This document shows positions 27,081-36,008 of a stretch of 64,000 bases of DNA, piece after piece (the stretch's first letter is position 1; the number at the start of each line of letters is the position of its first letter). The DNA is from Planctomonas sp. JC2975 (GTDB lineage Bacteria > Actinomycetota > Actinomycetes > Actinomycetales > Microbacteriaceae). The notes under the pieces were generated by a model. That model did not search any database. It worked only from the letters and a program-made list of their open reading frames with translations, and was not told where the DNA came from. The stretch is from assembly GCF_012985205.1 (NCBI RefSeq), contig NZ_JABEKS010000002.1:248001-312000 (forward strand). Direction: 5' to 3'. The translations under genes and the position numbers were made by a program.

Positions 27081-27806
27081 ATGAGCGGGTCAACGGGCGC
27101 GAGACCGCGGAGGTTCTGGGTCGATCCGAGATTCGCCGTCGGCATCCTGCTCATCGTTGCGTCGGTCGTCGGCGTGAGCGCGCTGCTCTCCGTGCAGAAC
27201 CGCACGGTTCGGGTGTACGTCGCCAGGAGCACCCTCGTGGTGGGCGACGTCGTGCACGCAGGCGACCTCACTGTTGCGAACGTGCGGGTCCCGGCATCCG
27301 ACCGCTACCTCGCAGAGGGTGCGTTGCCGGACGACGCCGTGGTCACCCGTTCCGTGCGCGAGGGCGAGCTCGTGCCGGCGAAGGCGGTGAGCAGCACGGT
27401 GCAGGCCCGGTTGACGAGCGTCGTGGTGACGGCATCCGGTCCGGTCGCGGCCTCCGTGAGCGCGGGGACAACGGCGGATGTCTGGGCCGCCCACACGGCG
27501 AACGACAAGAACTACGCCCCGCCGCTCGTGCTCGTCTCCGGTGCAGTGGTCGTCTCCGTGTCGCGCGACGACGCGCTGGTGTCGGGGCGATCGTCCGTAG
27601 CGGTCGAGTTGAGGGTGCCGGCGAGCCGCGTCGCCGCTGTGCTCCAGGCGATCGCTGACGGCGAGGCCATCTCCGTCGTGCCCGCCAGCGCGGATGCCGC
27701 CGCGTCCGCTTCCGACGCATCCTCCGTGTCGCGCACCGCGACTCCTGCGCCGACCCCGTCTGGGCCGCATTCGTCAGGGGACGACGCGACGGGCAGTGCA
27801 GGATGA
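27081..27806 (+). CDS. SAF domain protein, CpaB/RcpC-like
   Basis: A 241-residue protein with one N-terminal membrane helix (about residues 18-38) and a SAF domain at about 45-110 (V-A-R-S-T-L-V-V-G-D-V-V-H-A-G-D-L ... V-T-R-S-V-R-E-G-E-L-V-P). The tail after residue 210 is Ala/Ser/Thr/Pro-rich. SAF proteins of this size correspond to CpaB/RcpC, which help assemble Flp/Tad pili, or to the base of other envelope machines. No other Tad gene except the CpaE-like one downstream is present. GAGGAGGAAC gives a strong binding site before ATG 27081. The stop overlaps the next start (ATGA). Confidence 0.82.
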   Translation: MSGSTGARPRRFWVDPRFAVGILLIVASVVGVSALLSVQNRTVRVYVARSTLVVGDVVHAGDLTVANVRVPASDRYLAEGALPDDAVVTRSVREGELVPAKAVSSTVQARLTSVVVTASGPVAASVSAGTTADVWAAHTANDKNYAPPLVLVSGAVVVSVSRDDALVSGRSSVAVELRVPASRVAAVLQAIADGEAISVVPASADAAASASDASSVSRTATPAPTPSGPHSSGDDATGSAG

Positions 27807-29068
27807 CCGCGGTCGCCCTGTGTCTCGACCGCCGCACGCTGGAACGGGTGGCGGCGGAGGCGACGGCATCCGGTCATCTGATCGTCGCGCGCACGTCGAC
27901 CGGCAAGGAAATCCTCGCCGCGGTCGCCGCGCAGAACATCGAGGTGGCCGTTGTCGGCGGTGCGCGCGGGCGGCTCTCGGCAGAGGTCGTCGCGGCGTGC
28001 GACCGCGCTGGCGTGCGGCTCGTCGTGCTGGTCGCCGGTGAGTCGGAGCGTCGGCACGCGCTCTCCGTAGGCGTCTACGACGCCCTGGATGCGAGCGCCG
28101 AGTGGCCGGCCATCGAGCCGTCTTTGCGCGGGGTGCGCGTCATCCCGTCGCGTGCCGGTGGCCCGGTCGGGGTCAAGGACGAATCGCGGATCATCGCCGT
28201 CTGGGGGCCGGCCGGCGCTCCGGGACGCACCTCCATGGCGATCACGATCGCCGCGGAGCTCGCAGCACTCGGCCACAGCGTGGTGCTCGCGGACGCGGAT
28301 CCCTACGGAGGCGCCGTGGCCCCGGCTCTTGGACTCCTCGACGAGGCTCCCGGATTCGCCGCGGCGTGCAGACTCGCCGCATCGGATGCGCTCAGCCACG
28401 ACGAGCTCGTCCGAGTGGCTCAGCGATACGCGAGCCCACGCGGCGCCTTCTGGGTCCTCACCGGCATCGGACGAGCCGCCCGCTGGCCCGAACTCACCGC
28501 GGATCGCGTGGAGCGCGTGCTCGCCCAGTGCCGCAGCTGGGTCGATTACACCGTCGTCGACCTGGGGTTCAGTCTGGAGACTGACGAGGAGATCACCAGC
28601 GACCTGTTCGCTCCCCGTCGGAACGCGGCAACGCTCACCTCGGTGCAGGCCGCAGACGACGTGGTCGCCGTCGGGCTCGCGGATCCGGTCGGCCTCTCGC
28701 GCCTGCTGCGCTCGTTCGGTGATCTGCTGGAGACCGCACAGGAGACTCCGCCCCATGTTCTCGTGAACAGGGTGCGGGCATCCGCGGTGGGATCGAATCC
28801 GTTCGGGCAGGTCGCCTCGACATTGCGGCGATTCGGGGGAGTCGAGCCGGCGGCGCTGATCCCGGACGACCCGATCGGATTCGACCTCGCCGTGCTCTCC
28901 GGTCGCACGCTGCGCGATGCGGCACCCAAGTCGCCGGCTCGTGCGGCCGTCCGCCGATTCGTCGAACGGGAGCTCGCACCGACGCCCGAGCCGCAGCACG
29001 GCCGCCGACGCCATGCGGCCAGACCTCGGCCCATCGTCGAGGGCGTGACCGGCAGCGCGCGTCCCTAG
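27803..29068 (+). CDS. CpaE/Ssd-like MinD-family protein with a degenerate P-loop
   Basis: A 421-residue protein. Residues 1-120 form a receiver-like domain without the usual acidic pocket; residues 130-390 are a MinD/ParA-type fold. The P-loop reads G-P-A-G-A-P-G-R-T-S, so both lysines of the deviant Walker A (K-G-G-x-G-K-T) are absent, while the following A-D-A-D-P-Y-G-G and the V-V-D-L-G switch remain. This is the pattern of CpaE/TadZ and the mycobacterial septum-site protein Ssd. It may be a localisation factor rather than an active ATPase. It starts within the stop codon of the SAF gene, so the two are translationally coupled. The tail is basic (G-R-R-R-H-A-A-R-P-R). Confidence 0.8.
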   Translation: MTAVALCLDRRTLERVAAEATASGHLIVARTSTGKEILAAVAAQNIEVAVVGGARGRLSAEVVAACDRAGVRLVVLVAGESERRHALSVGVYDALDASAEWPAIEPSLRGVRVIPSRAGGPVGVKDESRIIAVWGPAGAPGRTSMAITIAAELAALGHSVVLADADPYGGAVAPALGLLDEAPGFAAACRLAASDALSHDELVRVAQRYASPRGAFWVLTGIGRAARWPELTADRVERVLAQCRSWVDYTVVDLGFSLETDEEITSDLFAPRRNAATLTSVQAADDVVAVGLADPVGLSRLLRSFGDLLETAQETPPHVLVNRVRASAVGSNPFGQVASTLRRFGGVEPAALIPDDPIGFDLAVLSGRTLRDAAPKSPARAAVRRFVERELAPTPEPQHGRRRHAARPRPIVEGVTGSARP

Positions 29069-29071
29069 ACT
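29066..29071 (+). promoter_or_regulatory. Leaderless -10 of pdtaS
   Basis: TAGACT is followed by exactly 6 bases (GAAGCG) and the ATG of pdtaS at 29078. The hexamer begins at the TAG stop codon of the CpaE-like gene, so the two signals share bases. Confidence 0.6.
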
Positions 29072-29077
29072 GAAGCG

Positions 29078-30568
29078 ATGTCAACACTCAGTGATCTCGT
29101 CGTCGCGCACGGCCGTTCGACCCCGGAGGACATCGAGTGGTTGCACCTCCTGGTCGGTGACTGCCAGCTGCTCGCCGACCTCGCGTTCGCCGATATCGTG
29201 CTCTGGGTGCCGACGGATGACGGCTTCATCGCGGTCGCCCATTCGCGTCCGTCGAGCGCCGCGACCCTGTTCTATCGGGACTTCGTCGGTCAGTCCATCC
29301 GTGCAGAGTGGAAGGGCCTCGCCACCGAGGCGTTCGACACCGGCGCGATCGTGGATTCGCACGCCCCTGACTGGTACGAGGAGATGCCCACCAGGGTGCG
29401 CGCCATACCTGTCTTCCGTCGCGTTTCGGCATCCAGCGCCAAGGTCGTCTCGACGCCTATCGCCGTGATGACCCGCCATACGAATCTCAGCGAAGCGCGC
29501 ACGCCCAGCCGCCAGGAGCTCACCTTCAACGCGTGCGCGAACGACCTGTTCAGCATGATCGCCACAGGCGACTTCCCCGACCTCGGGGCTCCGTCCGGTC
29601 CGCGCAGGGGCGCGCCGCGGGCATCCGACGGTCTCATCCGCCTCGACGTCGACGGCGTGACCACCTTCGCCAGCCCGAACGCACTCTCGGCGTTCAATCG
29701 CATGGGATTCACGGAGGAGCTCGAGGGGGAGTCGCTCGCCGTCGTGACGACCCGACTGCTGATGGGGAACTCCGTCGTCGACGAATCGCTTCCGCTCGTC
29801 GTCACGGGTCGCGCACCCTGGCGTACGGACATCGAGGCGCGCGGTGTCACGGTGTCGCTGCGCACGATCCCGATCCGCACGCACGGCGAACGGACTGGCG
29901 CGATCGTGCTCTGCCGCGATGTCACGGAGATGCGCCACCAGGAGCAGGAGCTCATCACCAAGGACGCGACGATCCGCGAGATCCACCACAGGGTGAAGAA
30001 CAACCTGCAGACGGTGGCATCGCTGCTGCGCATCCAGGCGCGCCGAACGCACTCCGAAGAGGCCAGGGATGCCCTCGGCCAGGCGATGAGGCGCGTGGCC
30101 GCCATCGCCGTGGTCCACGACACCCTCTCAGAGGGTCTCGCTCAGATCGTGGACTTCGACACCGTGTTCGATCGGGTGCTGCTGCTGGTCGCGGAGGTCG
30201 CAAGCACGCACAACACGACGGTTCATCCGAAGTCCTCCGGAAGCTTCGGCGAGCTCCCGAGCGAATACGCGACGCCCCTCGCGCTTGCCCTCACCGAGCT
30301 CGTGACGAACGCCGTCGAGCACGGTCTCGCCGGCCGGTCCGGCGAAGTGGAGATCATCGCCGACCGGTCGCCTGAGATGCTCACCGTGAAGGTGAAGGAC
30401 AACGGTTCAGGGCTGCCGGAGGGCAAGGTCGGAGACGGCCTCGGCACGCAGATCGTTCGCACGCTTATCCAGGGCGAACTGAGCGGCACCATTGACTGGC
30501 ACACCATGGTCGGTTCGGGAACCGAGGTGACCATCGAGGTGCCGCTGCGCTACCTGCGCAAGGCGTGA
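29078..30568 (+). CDS. pdtaS: Sensor histidine kinase PdtaS
   Basis: A 496-residue cytosolic kinase without membrane helices. A GAF domain (residues 1-150) and a PAS domain (about 185-290) precede HisKA_2 with phospho-acceptor His303 in I-H-H-R-V-K-N-N-L-Q-T; the ATPase domain has T-E-L-V-T-N-A-V-E-H-G and D-N-G-S-G-L-P. In mycobacteria the orthologue (Rv3220c) phosphorylates PdtaR, an ANTAR RNA-binding regulator, and integrates nutrient, metal and nitric-oxide signals. No pdtaR is in the window. In M. tuberculosis this gene is likewise beside whiB1. Confidence 0.94.
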   Translation: MSTLSDLVVAHGRSTPEDIEWLHLLVGDCQLLADLAFADIVLWVPTDDGFIAVAHSRPSSAATLFYRDFVGQSIRAEWKGLATEAFDTGAIVDSHAPDWYEEMPTRVRAIPVFRRVSASSAKVVSTPIAVMTRHTNLSEARTPSRQELTFNACANDLFSMIATGDFPDLGAPSGPRRGAPRASDGLIRLDVDGVTTFASPNALSAFNRMGFTEELEGESLAVVTTRLLMGNSVVDESLPLVVTGRAPWRTDIEARGVTVSLRTIPIRTHGERTGAIVLCRDVTEMRHQEQELITKDATIREIHHRVKNNLQTVASLLRIQARRTHSEEARDALGQAMRRVAAIAVVHDTLSEGLAQIVDFDTVFDRVLLLVAEVASTHNTTVHPKSSGSFGELPSEYATPLALALTELVTNAVEHGLAGRSGEVEIIADRSPEMLTVKVKDNGSGLPEGKVGDGLGTQIVRTLIQGELSGTIDWHTMVGSGTEVTIEVPLRYLRKA

Positions 30569-30644
30569 TCGGAGAGCATCGCCTCGCGCTCGGGAGCGCC
30601 TGCCGATCGGGTACCGGTGGTCCGTCGACGAAGAGCCTCTGGAG

Positions 30645-30893
30645 TCAGGAGGCGCGGCGGGCGCGAGCTGCGCGACGCTTGAGTGCGCGGCGCTCGTCTT
30701 CGGAGAGTCCGCCCCACACACCGGAGTCCTGACCGGTCTCGAGGGCGTACTGCAAGCAGGTCTCGGTCACGGTGCACCGGGCGCAGACTGCCTTCGCCTT
30801 TTCGATCTGCTCGACTGCCGGCCCCGTGTTACCCACCGGGAAGAAGAGTTCCGGGTCGGCTGTCAGGCAGGCGGCTTTGTCGCGCCAATCCAT
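30645..30893 (-). CDS. whiB1: WhiB1-type iron-sulfur transcription factor
   Basis: An 82-residue Wbl protein. Cys9, Cys37, Cys40 and Cys46 form the 4Fe-4S ligand set (C-x27-C-x2-C-x5-C), then G-V-W-G-G and a basic tail (R-A-L-K-R-R-A-A-R-A-R-R). It is close to WhiB1 (M-D-W-R-x-K-A, D-P-E-L-F-F-P-V-G-N-x-G-P-A), which binds the sigma factor and responds to nitric oxide. ATG 30893 follows AAGGAG at 7 bases; an earlier ATG at 30917 does not fit the family N-terminus. Confidence 0.95.
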   Translation of the reverse strand: MDWRDKAACLTADPELFFPVGNTGPAVEQIEKAKAVCARCTVTETCLQYALETGQDSGVWGGLSEDERRALKRRAARARRAS

Positions 30894-31177
30894 GAGGGTG
30901 CTCCTTATTTGTTGCATGCGTCATCAGACGCGGGCATGGCCGAAGGCCAGATTCGGGTAAGCGCCGAGTCTCAGGGCCGTGACTTCACGGGACCGAAACC
31001 CGACCGGTTCCGATCCGATCGACGTGGTCGTTGTACAACCTCGCCGAAGAACGATTACCTGGTGGACTGCGATCCTGGAAGACGGACGCCTGCCCACCAC
31101 CCTGTGAGCGTCAACTCGACTTGGAAATGCTCGCATACTGGTAGGGCCAAATCAAGAGTTTCGAATGGGATAACGCT
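30894..31177. other. Divergent intergenic region between whiB1 and a small membrane-protein gene
   Basis: No gene was seen in 284 bases. A perfect palindrome, CCGTGA-CT-TCACGG, lies at 30977-30990, about 85 bases before the whiB1 start, and could be an operator; a GCGTC-ATCA-GACGC hairpin lies in the whiB1 leader at 30917-30930. On the other side TACTGG at 31136-31141 is a possible -10 for the membrane-protein gene. Confidence 0.4.
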
Positions 31178-31672
31178 GTGAACACAGACCGGAAACAGAA
31201 GCCCGATAATGGCGATGACCGGCCCGAAAAGTCGTTTCCTGTGCTACTCGGATGTCTCGTCGCGCTTCTGTCGCTCGAGTCGTTGTGCCTGATCGCGGTC
31301 GTGATCTGGCTGAGCATGCAGGCGGCGCAGACCGCGGCATCCGACGTCCCGACGGGCCTTGCGCTGCTGATCATCGCCGCTTTGTGTGCGGTGTGGGTGG
31401 TGCTGACGACGGTGGGGGCTGCCCGCCGCCGCTCGTGGATGCGCGGCTCCACGATCACGCTGCACATCCTGGTGTTTGCGATCGCCATCGGCTCCTTCAC
31501 GGGAGTGACGGCGGTCCCGGAGGCGGGATGGGTTCTGCTCATCGTCGCCGCGCTCGGGATCGGACTCGTACTCGCGCCATCCGTCACGCGCGCCACCGCT
31601 CGTCGGATCGATGCGCCGAGCGTTGACGACGACTCGTCAGCATCGACAACCCCACCGCCGGCCGAGCGCTGA
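31178..31672 (+). CDS. Hypothetical four-helix membrane protein
   Basis: A 164-residue protein that I do not recognise. The N-terminus is highly charged and hydrophilic (N-T-D-R-K-Q-K-P-D-N-G-D-D-R), then four hydrophobic helices at about 22-46, 57-80, 90-110 and 115-135, and an Asp/Ser/Pro-rich tail. Such proteins are common in Microbacteriaceae near whiB1. The start is a GTG at 31178; GGGATAACGCT precedes it without a clear ribosome binding site. It is divergent from whiB1 and convergent with bcp. Confidence 0.7.
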   Translation: MNTDRKQKPDNGDDRPEKSFPVLLGCLVALLSLESLCLIAVVIWLSMQAAQTAASDVPTGLALLIIAALCAVWVVLTTVGAARRRSWMRGSTITLHILVFAIAIGSFTGVTAVPEAGWVLLIVAALGIGLVLAPSVTRATARRIDAPSVDDDSSASTTPPPAER

Positions 31673-31741
31673 CGCGCAGTCGGCGATCCGGCGGTCGATG
31701 CAGGACTGATTCGGGCCCAGGCGCTCGGCAGCGGAGGGCGC

Positions 31742-32233
31742 TCAGGCGGCGAGACCGAGCTTCTTCCGAAGCGAGGCGACGTGCCCAGTGGCGCGAACGT
31801 TGTGCAGCGCGAGACGGATGCTCCCACTCCCGTCCACGACGAACGTCGAGCGGAGCACACCAGTGACGACTTTTCCGTACAGCGACTTCTCGCCGTACGC
31901 GCCGTAGAGCTTGTGCACCGTCAGGTCGCTGTCGGAGAGCAGCGGGAAGTTCAGGTGGTCCCTGTCACGGAACTTCGCCAGAGTGGCCGGCGCGTCCTTG
32001 GAGATTCCGAGCACCTGGTATCCGGCTGAGGCGAGCGAGTTGATGTTGTCGCGGAAATCGCACGCCTCCTTCGTGCACCCGGGGGTCATGGCCGCCGGGT
32101 AGAAGTAGACGACGACGTTCTGTCCCGCGAAGTCGTGCAGCGAGACCTCGTTGCCGTCCTGATCCAGGAGGGTGAAGTAGGGGGCGGTGTCGCCCTCGGC
32201 GAGGCGGGACGGGGTCGCAGACGTGTCGCTCAT
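31742..32233 (-). CDS. bcp: Thioredoxin-dependent thiol peroxidase (BCP type)
   Basis: A 163-residue peroxiredoxin. The peroxidatic Cys53 is in T-P-G-C-T-K-E-A-C-D-F and the resolving Cys58 follows five residues later, the C-x4-C pattern of atypical two-cysteine BCP enzymes. It reduces hydroperoxides with electrons from thioredoxin in the cytosol. The ATG at 32233 is preceded at a 6-base gap by TACCGT, giving a leaderless promoter. Together with katG-furA and sigH-rsrA in the same window it forms part of the oxidative stress defence. Confidence 0.95.
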   Translation of the reverse strand: MSDTSATPSRLAEGDTAPYFTLLDQDGNEVSLHDFAGQNVVVYFYPAAMTPGCTKEACDFRDNINSLASAGYQVLGISKDAPATLAKFRDRDHLNFPLLSDSDLTVHKLYGAYGEKSLYGKVVTGVLRSTFVVDGSGSIRLALHNVRATGHVASLRKKLGLAA

Positions 32234-32239
32234 GTCTCA

Positions 32240-32245
32240 ACGGTA
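32240..32245 (-). promoter_or_regulatory. Leaderless -10 of bcp
   Basis: On the minus strand TACCGT stands exactly 6 bases (TGAGAC) before the bcp ATG. The 139-base gap to rsgA contains no other recognisable element. Confidence 0.55.
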
Positions 32246-32372
32246 ATCGGTCGCCGCCGGATCCCTTCCGCTGTCCTGTGATGCCGTTCGTCACGCGAAA
32301 CGCGGCAGCGAACGAGAGTCTTGGTGCGGCGCAGGCGCTGGACGGCTGTGGCGGATGCTACGCGCCGTCCGG

Positions 32373-33428
32373 TCAGGAGAAGGTGGCGAGAAGACGCTGC
32401 AAGGAGTCGAGGCGGGCAGGGCCGCGCTCTCCGAGTTCGCCGGCTTCCACGGCGTCGATGATGGCGCAGTCGGGAGCGTCGGGCAGGTGCGTGCATCCGC
32501 GCGGGCAGTTCTCGGCGATCGCGGCGAGATCCGTGAAGGAACGCAGGATGTTGGCCCGATCCACGTGACCGAGTCCGAAAGAACGGACGCCAGGGGTGTC
32601 GATGATCCATCCGTCGCCGAAGGGGGAGCGGAGCCGGAGCGAGACTGTCGACGATGAGGTGTGCCGACCGCGGCCGGTCACCTCGTTGACGTGACCCGTC
32701 GCCCGATCCGCTCCGGGAACCAAGGCGTTGACCAGCGTCGACTTGCCGACGCCGGAATGGCCGACGGCGACCGTGTCGTGTCCGGCGAGAGCGCGGTACA
32801 GCTCGTCGAGCGGGATCCCCTCGACTGTCCCACCGGTGGTCGAGAGGAAGACCGGCAGGTCGAGTCCGGCGAAGTTCTCCAGGAAGGGTGCTGGATCGGC
32901 GAGGTCGGTCTTCGTCACGCAGAGCAGGGGAGCGATTCTCGCATCGTAGGCCGCGACGAGGTAGCGGTCGACGAGGCGCGTGCGCGGCTCCGGATTGGCC
33001 GCAGAGACCACGATGAGCATCTGGTCGGCGTTGGCGACGATGATGCGCTCCACCGCATCCGTGTCGTCGGCGCTGCGGCGCAGCAGAGTGCTGCGCTCCC
33101 TGATGCGGACGATGCGCGACAGCGTGCCCTCATCGCCGCTGACGTCGCCGACGAGATCGACGCGATCACCGGTCACGACGGCCTGCTTCCGCAGCTCGCT
33201 GGCGCGCGATGCGATCGCCTCGTGCTCGTCAGCGGTGTCCTCGTCGATGAGCACCGTGTAGCGGCCGCGGTCCACGCCGAGCACGCGAGCGACGACGGCG
33301 TCCTCGTGCTCCGGCCTCGTCTTCGTGCGTGGACGGTTCCCCTTGGGATTCGGGCGCACGCGCACCGACGTCTCGTCGTACTCGTCGTACGGCGTGTCCT
33401 CCTCGTCGTCGGTGTCCCACCAGCTCAC
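32373..33428 (-). CDS. rsgA: Ribosome small-subunit GTPase RsgA
   Basis: A 351-residue circularly permuted GTPase used in late 30S assembly. An OB-fold part (residues 35-120) comes first, then G4 (T-K-T-D), the P-loop G-H-S-G-V-G-K-S-T and G3 D-T-P-G-V-R in permuted order, and a C-terminal zinc region C-P-R-G-C-T-H with a later Cys. The first 35 residues are acidic and then basic. The GTG at 33428 is chosen; it lies 13 bases after the aroA stop and reads V-S-W-W-D-T-D-D-E-E. The frame is open upstream but overlaps aroA. Same strand and spacing indicate an aroA-rsgA operon. Confidence 0.92.
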   Translation of the reverse strand: MSWWDTDDEEDTPYDEYDETSVRVRPNPKGNRPRTKTRPEHEDAVVARVLGVDRGRYTVLIDEDTADEHEAIASRASELRKQAVVTGDRVDLVGDVSGDEGTLSRIVRIRERSTLLRRSADDTDAVERIIVANADQMLIVVSAANPEPRTRLVDRYLVAAYDARIAPLLCVTKTDLADPAPFLENFAGLDLPVFLSTTGGTVEGIPLDELYRALAGHDTVAVGHSGVGKSTLVNALVPGADRATGHVNEVTGRGRHTSSSTVSLRLRSPFGDGWIIDTPGVRSFGLGHVDRANILRSFTDLAAIAENCPRGCTHLPDAPDCAIIDAVEAGELGERGPARLDSLQRLLATFS

Positions 33429-33441
33429 GCGACGGCGGTCC

Positions 33442-34827
33442 TCACCCGGCGATCCCGTCGACGGAGGGGGCGGATCCGGATGACGCGACGAGGTCGCGCC
33501 ACAGGGCGGTGAACTGCGGGAGCGTCTTGTGCGTCGCCTCCACGCCGTGGATCTCGACGCCCGGTACGGCGAGGCCGATGAGGGCGCCGCTGGTCGACAT
33601 CCGATGGTCGTCATAGCTGCGCCAGACGCCGCCGTGCAGCGGCCTTGGCGTCACGCGCAGGCCATCCTCGAGCTCTTCGACCTGGCCGCCGAGGCCGTTG
33701 ATCTCCGCGGCCAGCGCCGCCAGGCGATCCGTCTCGTGGTGCCGGATGTGACCGATGCCGGTGATGGTGCTGGGCGAATCCGCCAGGGCAGCCAGTGCCG
33801 TCACGGTCGGCGCGAGCTCGCCGCCGGCCGAGAGGTCCAGCTCCACACCGCGGATGCCGTCGCCACCGAGCACGGTGAGCGAACCGTCAGAGCGCTCCAC
33901 CCTCGCGCCGAACGCGGGAAGGATGTCGGCGAGGTGGGCGCCGACCTGGGTCGTGGCATCCGGCCATCCCGTGATGGTGACCGTGCCGCCGGTCACGAGC
34001 GCTGCAGCGAGGAACGGTGCCGCATTGGAGAGGTCGGGCTCGATGTCGACGTCGCGACCTCCGATGGCGCCTGGCACGACGATCCACTCGCCGACGGACG
34101 GGCTCTCCACGTCGACACCGCGGCGGCGCAGGGCGTCGATCGTCATCTCGATGTGCGGGAGGCTGGGCAGTCGCTCGCCGACGTGCTTCAGGTGCAGGCC
34201 GTTCTTGAATCGCGCAGCCGAGAGCAAGAGGGCCGAAACGAATTGGCTGGACGCCGAAGCGTCGATCTCGATGGTTCCGCCGGTCACGACGCCCGTGCCG
34301 TGCACGGTGAAGGGCAAGCCGCCGCGGCCCGAATCGTCGATGTCGACGCCGAGCGCCCTCAACGCCGTCACGATGCCGCCCATCGGTCGACCGCGCGCGG
34401 AATCCTCTGCGTCGAAGACGGTCGGGCCGAGTCCGAGGGCTGCGACAGGTGGCACGAACCGCATCACCGTTCCGGCTTGGCCGCAATCGATCGTCGTGCT
34501 CCCGGTGATCTCGCCGGGTGTGATGAGCCAGTCGGATCCGAATCCGCCTGACCCCTCGCGGTCCTCGATCCGAGCGCCGAGGGCGCGCAGGGCGCTGACC
34601 ATGTTCGCACTGTCCTTGGAGTGCAGGGGTGCTCGCAGCAGGGACGGGGCATCCGCCAGCGCGGCGAGAACGAGCTCGCGGTTGGTGATCGACTTCGAAC
34701 CCGGAAGCGAAAGGGTGGCGCGCAGGGGCGCGTCGGCCGTCGGAGCGGCCCAGAGCGTCGGGGGCTCCTCCGGACGGTTGTCGCCGTACGGATCGAAGTC
34801 CGGTGCGGAATATTTCGAGATCAGCAT
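33442..34827 (-). CDS. aroA: 3-phosphoshikimate 1-carboxyvinyltransferase (EPSP synthase)
   Basis: A 461-residue enzyme of the shikimate pathway that joins PEP to shikimate 3-phosphate. Signature residues are visible in P-G-S-K-S-I-T-N-R, in [10 protein letters not shown], in [11 protein letters not shown] and in D-D-H-R-M-S-T. The N-terminal extension of about 35 residues before the first fold is common in actinobacteria. The glyphosate-site segment reads A-G-T-V-M-R-F rather than the A-G-T-A-M-R-P of most class I enzymes; this is normal for high-GC actinobacteria. On the minus strand TACTCT stands 9 bases before the ATG. Confidence 0.95.
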   Translation of the reverse strand: MLISKYSAPDFDPYGDNRPEEPPTLWAAPTADAPLRATLSLPGSKSITNRELVLAALADAPSLLRAPLHSKDSANMVSALRALGARIEDREGSGGFGSDWLITPGEITGSTTIDCGQAGTVMRFVPPVAALGLGPTVFDAEDSARGRPMGGIVTALRALGVDIDDSGRGGLPFTVHGTGVVTGGTIEIDASASSQFVSALLLSAARFKNGLHLKHVGERLPSLPHIEMTIDALRRRGVDVESPSVGEWIVVPGAIGGRDVDIEPDLSNAAPFLAAALVTGGTVTITGWPDATTQVGAHLADILPAFGARVERSDGSLTVLGGDGIRGVELDLSAGGELAPTVTALAALADSPSTITGIGHIRHHETDRLAALAAEINGLGGQVEELEDGLRVTPRPLHGGVWRSYDDHRMSTSGALIGLAVPGVEIHGVEATHKTLPQFTALWRDLVASSGSAPSVDGIAG

Positions 34828-35049
34828 CGATTGTCAAGAGTAACGATCTTGCGAGATCCCAGGCCGGAAGGCTTTGGCTTCGCGAGAGTCGAGACCCAGT
34901 CGAGATGCTTAGCCGAGAGGAGCACACGGATGCCGCAGGCACTGCTGAGCGCACCCGTCACCTCGTCGACGCACCGCCTCACGGCTCAGGCCGTCGCGGG
35001 CATCCGTCGCTCGGAGAGCCCGAAGGTGCCCGTCCTAGACTGGGGCGTG
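34828..35049 (+). promoter_or_regulatory. Divergent aroA/sigH promoter region
   Basis: TAGACT at 35036-35041 is a TAnnnT -10 followed by 5 bases, a GTG and then the sigH ATG at 35050, so the sigH message is probably leaderless or nearly so. I looked for a GGAA-N18-20-GTT element expected of SigH/SigR autoregulation and did not find a convincing one. On the other strand TACTCT stands before aroA. Confidence 0.45.
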
Positions 35050-35763
35050 ATGTCGACTCCAATCGAGGGATCCACCCCGGCCGAGAATTCAGCTGACCAG
35101 GGATCGAGCCAGGATCTGGGCGCGCTGTTCGAAGAACAGGCGCTGCCGTTCATGGACCAGCTGTACGCGGCGGCGCTGCGCATGACGCGCAACCCCGCCG
35201 ACGCGCAGGATCTCGTGCAGGAGACGTTCGTCAAGGCATACGCCGCGTTCGCCCAGTTCAAGCAGGGCACGAACCTGAAGGCCTGGCTGTACCGCATCCT
35301 GACGAACACCTTCATCAACACGTACCGCAAGAAGCAGCGCGAGCCCTACCAGAACGCCATCGACGAGCTGGAGGACTGGCAGCTCGGTGGTGCGACGTCC
35401 ACGACTTCGTCGAGCTCGCGCTCGGCGGAGGCGGAGGCGATCGACCACCTCCCCGACTCCGACGTCAAGAACGCACTCCAGGCCATACCGGAGGACTTCC
35501 GTCTCGCCGTGTACCTGGCCGACGTCGAGGGCTTCTCCTACCAGGAGATCGCCGACATCATGAAGACGCCGATCGGCACCGTGATGAGCCGTCTGCACCG
35601 TGGCAGACGCATGCTCCGCGAGCTGTTGACGGATTACGCGCACGAGCGCGGCCTCAGTGCCGTTCGAGACAGCGACGCCGTTCCAGACAGAGGTGCGGCC
35701 GCGTCGGCGAGAACGGTCGACCCGAAGGTCAGCGCCGTGCAGAACACCGGGAGCACCAGATGA
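35050..35763 (+). CDS. sigH: ECF sigma factor of the SigH/SigR type
   Basis: A 237-residue ECF sigma factor. Region 2 spans about residues 30-100 ([14 protein letters not shown] ... L-K-A-W-L-Y-R-I) and region 4 about 140-195 ([22 protein letters not shown]). The length and the anti-sigma partner downstream mark it as the thiol-oxidative-stress sigma factor (SigR in Streptomyces, SigH in mycobacteria), which controls thioredoxin genes. The N-terminus is Ser/Gln-rich and the C-terminus adds about 35 residues beyond region 4. The stop overlaps the rsrA start (ATGA). Confidence 0.92.
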   Translation: MSTPIEGSTPAENSADQGSSQDLGALFEEQALPFMDQLYAAALRMTRNPADAQDLVQETFVKAYAAFAQFKQGTNLKAWLYRILTNTFINTYRKKQREPYQNAIDELEDWQLGGATSTTSSSSRSAEAEAIDHLPDSDVKNALQAIPEDFRLAVYLADVEGFSYQEIADIMKTPIGTVMSRLHRGRRMLRELLTDYAHERGLSAVRDSDAVPDRGAAASARTVDPKVSAVQNTGSTR

Positions 35764-36008
35764 GCGACTGCGGCTGCGACAAGGCCAAGAAGGACATCGA
35801 GGAGTACCTGCACAACGAACTGCAGGCCGACGACGCCGCGGACATCCGCGAGCACCTCGCCAACTGCGACGACTGCCAGAGCGAAGTGCACGTCGGAATA
35901 GTGCTCACCGAAGTCGTGCAGCGAGCTTGCAAGGAGACCGCTCCCGAGCAGCTGCGCGTGCAGGTGCTGGCACAACTGCGGAGCATCCAAGCCACGCACA
36001 CGTACTGA
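35760..36008 (+). CDS. rsrA: Zinc-binding anti-sigma factor RsrA/RshA
   Basis: An 82-residue ZAS-family anti-sigma factor. The H-x3-C-x2-C motif is His32, Cys36 and Cys39 (H-L-A-N-C-D-D-C), and Cys4/Cys6 near the N-terminus supply the further cysteine ligand. Under disulfide stress the cysteines oxidise, zinc is lost and SigH is freed. Translational coupling to sigH through the 4-base overlap keeps the two in step. The family normally has about 90-105 residues; this one is short. Confidence 0.92.
   Translation: MSDCGCDKAKKDIEEYLHNELQADDAADIREHLANCDDCQSEVHVGIVLTEVVQRACKETAPEQLRVQVLAQLRSIQATHTY

Noticed and set aside
34828-35049. SigH/SigR autoregulatory promoter (GGAA-N18-20-GTT)
   Set aside because: No pair of elements with the right sequence and spacing was found.
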